Shown: in pieces, positions 1 to 5,034 of the stretch | Position numbering within the stretch: the first letter of the stretch is position 1 | Layout of the letters: each line of letters starts with the position of its first letter | Assembly: GCA_019236485.1 (NCBI GenBank) | Contig: JAFAIY010000458.1 | Span: forward strand, 1 to 5,034 | DNA length: 5,034 nt | Source: Comamonas sp. | GTDB lineage: Bacteria > Pseudomonadota > Gammaproteobacteria > Burkholderiales > Burkholderiaceae_C | Direction: 5' to 3' | The notes under the pieces: model-generated | The model's database searches: none | What the model was told of the DNA's origin: nothing | Seen by the model: only the letters and a program-made list of their open reading frames with translations | Made by a program: the position numbers and the translations under genes

Positions 1-360
1 ATTCTGAGCAATACCTGCGCCGGGCTGGCCGAGGTCTCACCAGGGCTGCGCAATGCGGGGCTGGCCCTGGGCATGACCAAGCCGCAACTGATGCGCTGGG
101 TGGAACTGCCCATTGCCATGCCCACCATCACCGCCGGCCTGCGCACGGCCTGCGCGATTGCGATTGGCACGGCCACGATTGCCGCCTTTATCGGCGCGGG
201 GGGCCTGGGCGAGCGCATTGTCACCGGCCTGGCTCTCAACGACAGCGCGCTCATGCTGGCCGGAGCCCTGCCCGCTGCGGGCCTGGCCCTGATCAGCGAG
301 CTGAGCTTTGAACTGTGGGAACGAGCACTGCGCCACAGACGGCTGCGACGCAGTGATTAA
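1..360 (+). CDS. ABC transporter permease, osmoprotectant (OpuCB/YehW-like) type, 3' part only
   Basis: This is the C-terminal 119 residues of an inner-membrane permease; the reading frame is open from base 1 and ends at TAA 358-360, so the start lies outside the window. Early in the fragment is the cytoplasmic EAA-type loop (NAGLALGM..., then ELPIAMPTITAG), which in this family contacts the ATPase subunit. A hydrophobic segment (TACAIAIGTATIAAFIG) runs into a GAGGLG motif, followed by another hydrophobic stretch (ALMLAGALPAAGLALI) and a short basic tail. The IGAGGLG and ELP...P...AG signatures are typical of permeases importing glycine betaine, choline, carnitine and related quaternary amines, acting with an ATPase and a periplasmic binding protein. 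None of those partners is visible downstream, so they would have to lie upstream or elsewhere. The substrate cannot be told from this fragment. Membership of the permease family is secure; the osmoprotectant subtype is likely. Confidence 0.87.
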   Translation: MLSNTCAGLAEVSPGLRNAGLALGMTKPQLMRWVELPIAMPTITAGLRTACAIAIGTATIAAFIGAGGLGERIVTGLALNDSALMLAGALPAAGLALISELSFELWERALRHRRLRRSD

Positions 361-373
361 GAGAGGCTCTTAA
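357..373. terminator. Short inverted repeat at the convergent gene ends, possible weak bidirectional terminator
   Basis: TTAAGAG (357-363), AGG, CTCTTAA (367-373) is a perfect 7-bp inverted repeat with a 3-base loop. It contains the TAA stop of the permease (358-360) and the stop of the minus-strand chemoreceptor (370-372) at exactly mirror positions around base 365. Only 9 bp separate the two genes, so this is the only room for a shared transcription end. The stem is AT-rich and neither strand has a long U-run after it, so an efficient intrinsic terminator is doubtful. Confidence 0.3.
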
Positions 374-2127
374 AAGGTTTCCCAGTCATCGTCGCTGGCC
401 GACGCCGGTGCAGATGCCGGTGCAGGCTTGGCCAGGGGCTTGGCGACCGGCGCCTGAACGGCCGGCTTGTTCGCCCGCGTGGCCAGAGGCTTGGCTGCAA
501 GCCCTGGCTTGGCGACGGTTTGAGGCATGGCCGCTCTCGCCGGCGCCAGCGCGGGCGCGCTCATGCCTGCCGCGCTGACCTGGCCCAGCCTGAAGAAGCT
601 CACGGTCTCGGCCAATGCCGCGGCCTGGCCGCGCAACGCGTCGGTAGCGGCCGCAGCCTCTTCCACCAGGGCCGCGTTCTGCTGGGTCATCTGGTCCATC
701 TGGGTCACGGCCTGGGTGACCTGCTCTATGCCCGAGGTCTGCTGGTGGCTGGCCACCGAGATCTCGCCCATGATGTCGGTGACGCGGCGCACGCTCATCA
801 CGATCTCATCCATGGTCTGGCCGGCCTCGTCGACCTGGTGGCTGCCCTCCTGCACCTTGCTCACGGAGTCGTCGATCAGCTGCTTGATCTGCTTGGCCGC
901 CTCGGCCGAGCGCTGGGCCAGGGTACGCACCTCGGACGCCACCACGGCAAAGCCGCGGCCCTGGTCGCCGGCACGCGCGGCTTCCACGGCCGCATTCAGC
1001 GCCAGGATATTGGTCTGGAAGGCGATGGAGTCGATCACGCCGATGATGTCCACGATCTTGCGCGAGGACTCGTTGATGGCCGACATGGTCTGCACCACCT
1101 GGGCCACCGTGGCGCCGCCGCGCACGGCCACCTGGGATGCGGCCGAGGCCAGCTGATTGGCCTGCTGGGCATTGCCCGCGTTCTGCTGCACGGTGGAGGT
1201 CAGCTCCTCCATGGAGGCCGCGGTCTGCTCCAGCGCGCTGGCCTGCTCTTCGGTGCGCGAAGACAGGTCCTGGTTGCCGCTGGCGATCTGGCTGCTGGCC
1301 GTGGCGATGGAGTCCGTGCCCTGGCGCACCTGGCCCACGATGCGCTGCAGGCTAGTGTTCATGGCCTTCAAGGCCTGCAGCAGCTGGCCCACTTCGTCGG
1401 TGCTGTGCACTTCGATCTTGCCGCTCAGGTCGCCTTCGGCCACCGATTGCGCCAGTTGCACGGCCGACTGCAGCGGACGCGAGATGGAGCGCGCGATCAA
1501 CACCGCCAGCAGCACGCCGATCAGGATGGAGCCCAGCAACAGCGCGCTGATCCACCAGCGCGAGGCGTCATACAGATCGTCGCCGGCCTGGTTGGTGTCC
1601 TCGATCGCCTTGGCATTGATTTCCGTCAGGCTATCCAGGCTGGCGTTGATGGCTCGGCTGATCTTGAGCGAATCGCCACGCAGGATCTCGGCGGCCTCGT
1701 CGTTGAGCAGGCGGTGCGAGAGATCCACCACCTTGGTCGTCTGCTCGGCATACAGCTGCAGGTTCTTGCCTATGTCGGCAAGCAGCTCGCGCTCCTTGTC
1801 GCTCTGCGCATACTGCGCGTACTGCTGCTGATTCTTGAGCAGCTCGTCCCAGAGCTTGGGCATGCTCTTGTCGTAGGTCGCCATTTCCTCCATGGAGTTC
1901 GTCATCACATGCTGCATGGTTTGCGAGCGGTAGCGCTGCAGCTGATAGCGCATGTCCAGCAGCGAGCGCGCCGCGGGCATCCAGTGATGCGCGAGATCCG
2001 TGGCCGTGGCGTTGACGCGGTCGATCTGTACCAGCCCGTACAGGCCCGAAACCGCGCTGATGAGCAAAATCAGCACGAACGAGGCCAGCAGCTTGTTGGC
2101 CAGCTTGAGGTTGCGAAGGAAAGTCAT
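370..2127 (-). CDS. Methyl-accepting chemotaxis protein, four-helix-bundle sensor, with CheR/CheB-binding tail
   Basis: A complete 585-residue transmembrane chemoreceptor that would pass periplasmic ligand signals to CheA/CheW. In order: TM1 about 11-33; a helical periplasmic domain about 34-190, whose [11 protein letters not shown] and [10 protein letters not shown] stretches resemble the 4HB_MCP sensor family; TM2 about 191-212; a HAMP domain about 213-265; and the signalling domain about 270-515. The signalling domain has heptad-spaced candidate methylation residues (E294, Q301, E308) and the conserved hairpin tip around 365-407 ([29 protein letters not shown]), matching the Tsr/Tar-like 36-heptad class. 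An Ala/Pro/Lys-rich flexible linker (about 517-578) leads to a final DWETF, a variant of the NWETF pentapeptide that tethers CheR and CheB. I chose ATG 2125-2127 because it places a short basic segment before TM1; a TTG at 2218-2220 would add 31 non-membrane residues. No clear Shine-Dalgarno precedes the ATG. The ligand is unknown; related Comamonas receptors sense organic acids. No che gene is adjacent. Confidence 0.95.
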   Translation of the reverse strand: MTFLRNLKLANKLLASFVLILLISAVSGLYGLVQIDRVNATATDLAHHWMPAARSLLDMRYQLQRYRSQTMQHVMTNSMEEMATYDKSMPKLWDELLKNQQQYAQYAQSDKERELLADIGKNLQLYAEQTTKVVDLSHRLLNDEAAEILRGDSLKISRAINASLDSLTEINAKAIEDTNQAGDDLYDASRWWISALLLGSILIGVLLAVLIARSISRPLQSAVQLAQSVAEGDLSGKIEVHSTDEVGQLLQALKAMNTSLQRIVGQVRQGTDSIATASSQIASGNQDLSSRTEEQASALEQTAASMEELTSTVQQNAGNAQQANQLASAASQVAVRGGATVAQVVQTMSAINESSRKIVDIIGVIDSIAFQTNILALNAAVEAARAGDQGRGFAVVASEVRTLAQRSAEAAKQIKQLIDDSVSKVQEGSHQVDEAGQTMDEIVMSVRRVTDIMGEISVASHQQTSGIEQVTQAVTQMDQMTQQNAALVEEAAAATDALRGQAAALAETVSFFRLGQVSAAGMSAPALAPARAAMPQTVAKPGLAAKPLATRANKPAVQAPVAKPLAKPAPASAPASASDDDWETF

Positions 2128-2356
2128 GGGAGTGGGGCTGCAGTAGCCTGCGAGGCGGAGATAAGCAACAGGGGAAAGCCTCCCGCGAGCCGGTGCCGCA
2201 CTACCCCAGGCTACAAGCAAGTTACCGCTGACTTAGGATAAAAACGCCACTGACTCTGGGGCTAGTGGATTCTATGCAGCGTTTGTTACCAAAAATTAAC
2301 AACTCTCATGAATAAAACTGATGAGGTCATTAGCGGGATAGCTAGCGCCACAAGCA

Positions 2357-2371
2357 GCCCGCGCGGCGGGC
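2357..2371. repeat. Short GC-rich perfect inverted repeat
   Basis: GCCCGC (2357-2362), GCG, GCGGGC (2366-2371) pairs perfectly over 6 bp with a 3-base loop, about 95 bases before the prfB start. It lies within the probable prfB 5' leader or promoter region. There is no T-run on either side, so it does not look like an intrinsic terminator. It could be an RNA stem or a chance product of the GC-rich composition. Confidence 0.3.
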
Positions 2372-2418
2372 ACTAAAGACCCTCACAAAGGCCATTGCAT
2401 CTGCGGCAGCGCCCGGCA

Positions 2419-2443
2419 TGAGAAAATCGGAGGTTATTTCTCA
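2419..2443 (+). promoter_or_regulatory. Leader hairpin with GGAGG in its loop, upstream of prfB
   Basis: TGAGAAA (2419-2425) is perfectly complementary to TTTCTCA (2437-2443), giving a 7-bp stem with an 11-base loop that contains CGGAGG (2428-2433). This is the strongest anti-16S match near the prfB start, yet it ends 32 bases before ATG 2466, too far for normal initiation. No ATG, GTG or TTG follows it at usual spacing. An ATG at 2418-2420 is in frame with prfB, but it lies before this GGAGG and is not served by it. The motif could be a ribosome standby site, a decoy or chance. Confidence 0.35.
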
Positions 2444-2465
2444 GCAAGAACACAACGGATTCAAC

Positions 2466-3570
2466 ATGGAAGCAGAACGCGTCAACTCTATCGGCAACAC
2501 CCTGCAAGATCTGTCGGAGCGCACGGCAGATCTCCGGAGGTATCTTTGACTACGATGCCAAGTACGAACGCCTGCGCACGGTAAACGCCTCGCTGGAAGA
2601 CCCTAGCGTCTGGAACGACCCCAAGAAGGCACAGGAGCTGGGCAAAGAAAAGAAGTCGCTCGACTCGGTCGTGCTGACCCTGGAAAAGCTCAGCACCGAA
2701 CTGGCCGATAACACCGAGCTGTTCGAGATGAGCAAGGAGGAAGGCGATGACGCCGGCCTCGAAACCATAGAAGCCGAGGCCGCCAAGCTCAAGCCGCTGA
2801 TCGAGGAACTCGAATTCCGCCGCATGTTCAGCAACGAGGCCGACCCGCTCAACTGCTTCATCGACATCCAGGCCGGCGCCGGCGGCACCGAGGCCTGCGA
2901 CTGGGCCAGCATGCTGCTGCGCCAGTATCTGAAGTACGCCGAGCGCAAGGGCTTCAAGGCCACGGTGGAAGACGAGACGCCTGGCGATGTGGCCGGCATC
3001 AAGAGCGCCACGATCAAGATCGAGGGCGAGTATGCCTATGGCCTGCTGCGCACCGAAACCGGCGTGCACCGCCTGGTGCGCAAGTCGCCCTTCGACAGCT
3101 CGGGCGGCCGTCACACCAGCTTCTCCTCGCTGTTCGTCTACCCCGAGATTGATGACTCCATCGAGATCAATATCAATCCGTCCGACGTGCGCACCGACAC
3201 CTACCGTGCATCGGGCGCGGGCGGTCAGCACATCAACAAGACCGACTCTGCCGTGCGCCTGACCCACATCCCCACGGGCATCGTGGTGCAGTGCCAGGAC
3301 GGCCGCTCGCAGCACAGCAACCGTGACGTGGCCTGGCAGCGCCTGCGCTCGCGTCTGTATGACTTCGAGATGCGCAAGCGCATGGAAGAGCAGCAGAAGC
3401 TCGAGGACACCAAGACCGATGTGGGCTGGGGTCACCAGATCCGCTCCTATGTGCTGGACAACAGCCGCATCAAGGACTTGCGCACCAACGTCGAAGTCTC
3501 GGCCACCCAGAAGGTGCTGGACGGCGACCTGGATGTGTTCATCGAAGCCTCGCTCAAGCAAGGCCTCTGA
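2466..3570 (+). CDS. prfB: Peptide chain release factor 2, expressed by programmed +1 frameshift
   Basis: RF2 reads stop codons UGA and UAA in the ribosomal A site and triggers peptide release. Translation from ATG 2466 gives 27 residues ending RRYL, then meets an in-frame UGA (2547-2549). A +1 shift on CTT 2544-2546 resumes at GAC 2548-2550 and continues to TGA 3568-3570, giving 367 residues against 365 in E. coli. The stop-recognition tripeptide SPF is at 207-209, and the catalytic GGQ at 252-254 within YRASGAGGQ, each exactly +2 from E. coli. The residue equivalent to E. coli 246 is alanine, the usual bacterial state rather than the K-12 threonine. The ATG at 2466 fits family length; its Shine-Dalgarno is weak (GGA 2457-2459, 6 bases away). 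An in-frame ATG at 2418 would add 16 residues and is less likely. pepN follows after 20 bp. The internal UGA is a known autoregulatory device: low RF2 favours the shift and raises RF2 synthesis. It is not a pseudogene mutation. Confidence 0.97.
2507..2533 (+). promoter_or_regulatory. Hairpin directly upstream of the prfB frameshift signal
   Basis: AGATCTGTCG (2507-2516) pairs with CGGCAGATCT (2524-2533) over 10 bp, with one G-U pair and a 7-base loop (2517-2523). It ends 2 bases before the stimulatory GGAGG (2536-2540) of the frameshift site. A translating ribosome would melt it, and its 3' arm should lie at the ribosome's trailing edge when CTT is in the P site. The classical E. coli signal is not described as including such a stem. 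The pairing is seen; any effect is inferred. Confidence 0.4.
2536..2550 (+). promoter_or_regulatory. prfB programmed +1 frameshift site
   Basis: The signal consists of an internal Shine-Dalgarno-like GGAGG (2536-2540), three bases (TAT), the slippery leucine codon CTT (2544-2546), the stop TGA (2547-2549) and a following C (2550). It matches the E. coli arrangement, AGGGGG TAT CTT TGA C, in both spacing and the UGAC context, which is a poor termination context. The stimulatory element is GGAGG rather than GGGGG. Uninterrupted RF2 homology in frame 0 before the site and in frame +1 after it confirms that the site is functional in principle. Confidence 0.96.
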
Positions 3571-3590
3571 TCCTTTCGAAAGGAATCGAT
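3571..3590 (+). promoter_or_regulatory. pepN ribosome binding site inside a perfect palindrome
   Basis: The 20-base prfB-pepN gap starts with the perfect 14-bp palindrome TCCTTTCGAAAGGA (3571-3584), immediately after the prfB TGA. Its right arm is the pepN Shine-Dalgarno (AAAGGA 3579-3584, 6 bases before ATG 3591). As RNA it can form a 5-bp stem (3571-3575 with 3580-3584) and a TCGA loop, which would mask the Shine-Dalgarno. A ribosome ending prfB would cover the left arm and free it, so translational coupling is plausible. The palindrome could instead be a DNA operator. The binding site is well supported; the switching role is inferred. Confidence 0.6.
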
Positions 3591-5034
3591 ATGCTGCAAC
3601 TGCGTGACGGGCAAGCTCCTGCCACCGCCATCCACCGTGCCGACTACCAGGCTCCCGCCTGGTGGATAGACACCGTGGACCTGACTTTTGACCTGGACCC
3701 CGCCAAGACCCGCGTGCTCAACAAGATGCGCGTGCGCCGCAACCCCGAGGTGGCGGCCCAGCCGCTGCGCCTGGATGGCGACGAGCTCAACCTGGCGCGC
3801 GTGCTGGTCAACGGCGCGGGCACCTCGTTCAAGATGGACGGCGACCAGTTGGTGCTGGAGAACCTGCCCGAGGGCCATGAGCCCGTGGAGCTGGAGATCT
3901 TCACCACCTGCGCGCCCATCAAGAACACCAAGCTCATGGGCCTGTATGTGAGCGAGGACACGTTCTTCACGCAGTGCGAGGCCGAAGGCTTCCGCCGCAT
4001 CACCTACTTCCTGGACCGCCCCGACGTCATGGCCATGTACACCGTGACCCTGCGCGCCAGCAAGGCCCAGTACCCGGTGCTGCTGTCCAACGGCAATCTG
4101 GTGGAGTCGGGCGAGCTCGAAGACGGCCGCCACTTTGCCAAGTGGGTCGATCCGCACAAAAAGCCCAGCTATCTGTTCGCCCTGGTGGCCGGCAAGCTGG
4201 TTGCGCGCGAGCAGAAGATCAAGAGCCGCGCGGGCCGCGATCACCTGCTGCAGGTCTTTGTGCGCCCCGGCGACCTGGAGAAGACCGAGCACGCGATGAA
4301 CTCGCTGATGCACTCGATTGCATGGGACGAGGCACGCTTCGGCCTGTCGCTGGACCTGGACCGCTTCATGATCGTCGCCACCAGCGACTTCAACATGGGC
4401 GCCATGGAGAACAAGGGCCTGAACATCTTCAACACCAAGTATGTTCTGGCCAGCCAGGCCACGGCCACCGACACCGACTACGCCAATATCGAATCCGTGG
4501 TCGGCCACGAGTACTTCCACAACTGGACCGGTGACCGCGTCACCTGCCGCGACTGGTTCCAGCTCTCGCTCAAGGAAGGCCTGACCGTCTTCCGCGACCA
4601 GGAGTTCTCGATGGACATGGCGGGCACGGCTTCAGCCCGCGCCGTCAAGCGCATCGACGATGTGCGCGTGCTGCGCACCGTGCAGTTCCCCGAGGACGCG
4701 GGCCCCATGGCCCACCCCGTGCGCCCCGACAGTTATATCGAGATCAACAACTTCTACACGGTCACGATCTACGAAAAAGGCGCCGAAGTCGTGCGCATGC
4801 AGCACAACCTGGTGGGCCGCGAAGGCTTTGCCAAGGGCATGAAGCTGTATTTCGAGCGCCACGACGGCCAAGCCGTGACCTGCGACGATTTCTCGCAGGC
4901 CATTGCCGATGCCAATCCCGGCTCGCCCCTGGCCCAGCATATGCAGCCGTTCCGCCGCTGGTACAGCCAGGCCGGCACGCCGCATCTCAAGGCCACGGGC
5001 CGGTACGATGCGGCCGCCCAGACCTATACGCTGA
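3591..5034 (+). CDS. pepN: Aminopeptidase N (M1 family zinc metallopeptidase), 5' part
   Basis: A cytoplasmic zinc exopeptidase that removes N-terminal residues from peptides, usually in the last steps of protein and peptide turnover. The window holds 481 codons of a protein that is about 870 residues in E. coli; the frame is open to the last base. The N-terminal beta domain (about 1-200) is followed by the thermolysin-like catalytic domain. That domain carries the substrate-binding GAMEN (270-274), the zinc site HEYFH (306-310) with its third ligand E329 in LKEGLTVF, and the transition-state tyrosine Y394 in YEKGAEV. Offsets from E. coli are +9 up to E329 and +13 at Y394, because of a 4-residue insertion near 341-350 (SMDMAGTASARAV). 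All key residues are present, so the enzyme should be active. ATG 3591 has a good Shine-Dalgarno (AAAGGA) and follows prfB by 20 bp, suggesting one transcript. No signal peptide is seen. Confidence 0.97.
   Translation, partial: MLQLRDGQAPATAIHRADYQAPAWWIDTVDLTFDLDPAKTRVLNKMRVRRNPEVAAQPLRLDGDELNLARVLVNGAGTSFKMDGDQLVLENLPEGHEPVELEIFTTCAPIKNTKLMGLYVSEDTFFTQCEAEGFRRITYFLDRPDVMAMYTVTLRASKAQYPVLLSNGNLVESGELEDGRHFAKWVDPHKKPSYLFALVAGKLVAREQKIKSRAGRDHLLQVFVRPGDLEKTEHAMNSLMHSIAWDEARFGLSLDLDRFMIVATSDFNMGAMENKGLNIFNTKYVLASQATATDTDYANIESVVGHEYFHNWTGDRVTCRDWFQLSLKEGLTVFRDQEFSMDMAGTASARAVKRIDDVRVLRTVQFPEDAGPMAHPVRPDSYIEINNFYTVTIYEKGAEVVRMQHNLVGREGFAKGMKLYFERHDGQAVTCDDFSQAIADANPGSPLAQHMQPFRRWYSQAGTPHLKATGRYDAAAQTYTL

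Larger units (their letters stand above)
2128..2465. promoter_or_regulatory. Divergent intergenic region between the chemoreceptor and prfB
   Basis: These 338 bp lie between two divergently read starts and should hold promoters for both. I see no convincing protein-coding frame. The most AT-rich part is about 2281-2322, the likeliest place for promoter melting or regulator binding. Weak candidates only: on the minus strand a -10-like TAGAAT (2269-2274) without a good -35; on the plus strand CTGACT (2250-2255), a 17-bp spacer and TATGCA (2273-2278); and a -35-like TTAACA (2296-2301) without a matching -10. No sigma-28 (flagellar) promoter is recognisable upstream of the chemoreceptor. The right end holds the two hairpins listed separately. 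Confidence 0.5.

Noticed and set aside
2128..2220. N-terminal extension of the chemoreceptor to a TTG at 2218-2220
   Set aside because: The extra 31 residues lack family resemblance. The ATG at 2125-2127 gives the normal short basic N-terminus before TM1.
520..2241. A 573-codon plus-strand open frame antisense to the chemoreceptor, plus shorter plus-strand frames at 527-1156 and 1157-1831
   Set aside because: The predicted proteins are rich in His, Gly, Arg or Ser without recognisable domains, as expected from the complement of a GC-rich gene. The minus-strand frame encodes an unmistakable full-length chemoreceptor.
2228..2255. Direct repeat CTGACTnnGG at 2228 and 2250, 22 bp apart
   Set aside because: Only 8 defined bases match, with no dyad and no third copy, so chance is likely. 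It could be revisited if relatives conserve both copies.
2311..2340. Possible sigma-28 promoter on the plus strand (TAAAAC followed by GCGGGATAG)
   Set aside because: The -10 part fits GCCGATAA poorly, the spacing is off, and it points toward prfB rather than toward the chemoreceptor.
2357..2371. GC-rich inverted repeat as an intrinsic terminator
   Set aside because: There is no T-run on either strand, and it lies upstream of prfB where no plus-strand transcript is known to end.
2547..2549. In-frame TGA that would make prfB look like a broken gene
   Set aside because: It is the conserved RF2 recoding stop, with GGAGG, 3-base spacing, CTT and TGAC all present and homology continuing in +1.
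2488..4520. Long minus-strand open frames (2488-3561 and 3447-4520) opposite prfB and pepN
   Set aside because: They are compositional shadows of the GC-rich plus-strand genes. They show no domain signatures, while prfB and pepN carry intact catalytic motifs in frame.

Overview
The window is GC-rich with strong G/C preference at third codon positions. Its proteins (an RF2 with a frameshifted start, a gamma/beta-type aminopeptidase N and an alanine/proline-tailed chemoreceptor) look betaproteobacterial, most likely Burkholderiales of the Comamonas/Delftia/Acidovorax kind. That placement is inferred from remembered protein similarity, not from a search.

Layout: (1) 1-360, plus strand, is the 3' end of an ABC importer permease of the osmoprotectant (OpuCB/YehW-like) type. 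(2) 370-2127, minus strand, is a complete methyl-accepting chemotaxis protein that converges on the permease. The two stop codons lie at mirror positions in one small perfect inverted repeat (357-373). (3) 2128-2465 is a 338-bp intergenic region between the divergent chemoreceptor and prfB starts. It holds an AT-rich core, a short GC hairpin, and near its right end a hairpin that shows a GGAGG in its loop. (4) 2466-3570, plus strand, is prfB (release factor 2), read through the classical programmed +1 frameshift at an internal UGA (2547-2549). A 10-bp hairpin lies directly upstream of the frameshift signal. (5) 3591-5034, plus strand, is the first 481 codons of pepN (aminopeptidase N), cut by the window end. 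Its Shine-Dalgarno sequence sits in a perfect 14-bp palindrome that begins right after the prfB stop codon.

The genes are mainly housekeeping (translation termination, peptide turnover), with one chemoreceptor and one transporter fragment. prfB and pepN are 20 bp apart on one strand and are probably cotranscribed. The chemoreceptor stands alone, with no other che or fli gene in view. I see no mobile element, CRISPR array, tRNA or rRNA. I found no wholly new system. The points worth checking are RNA-level: the hairpins around the prfB start, the frameshift site and the prfB-pepN junction.
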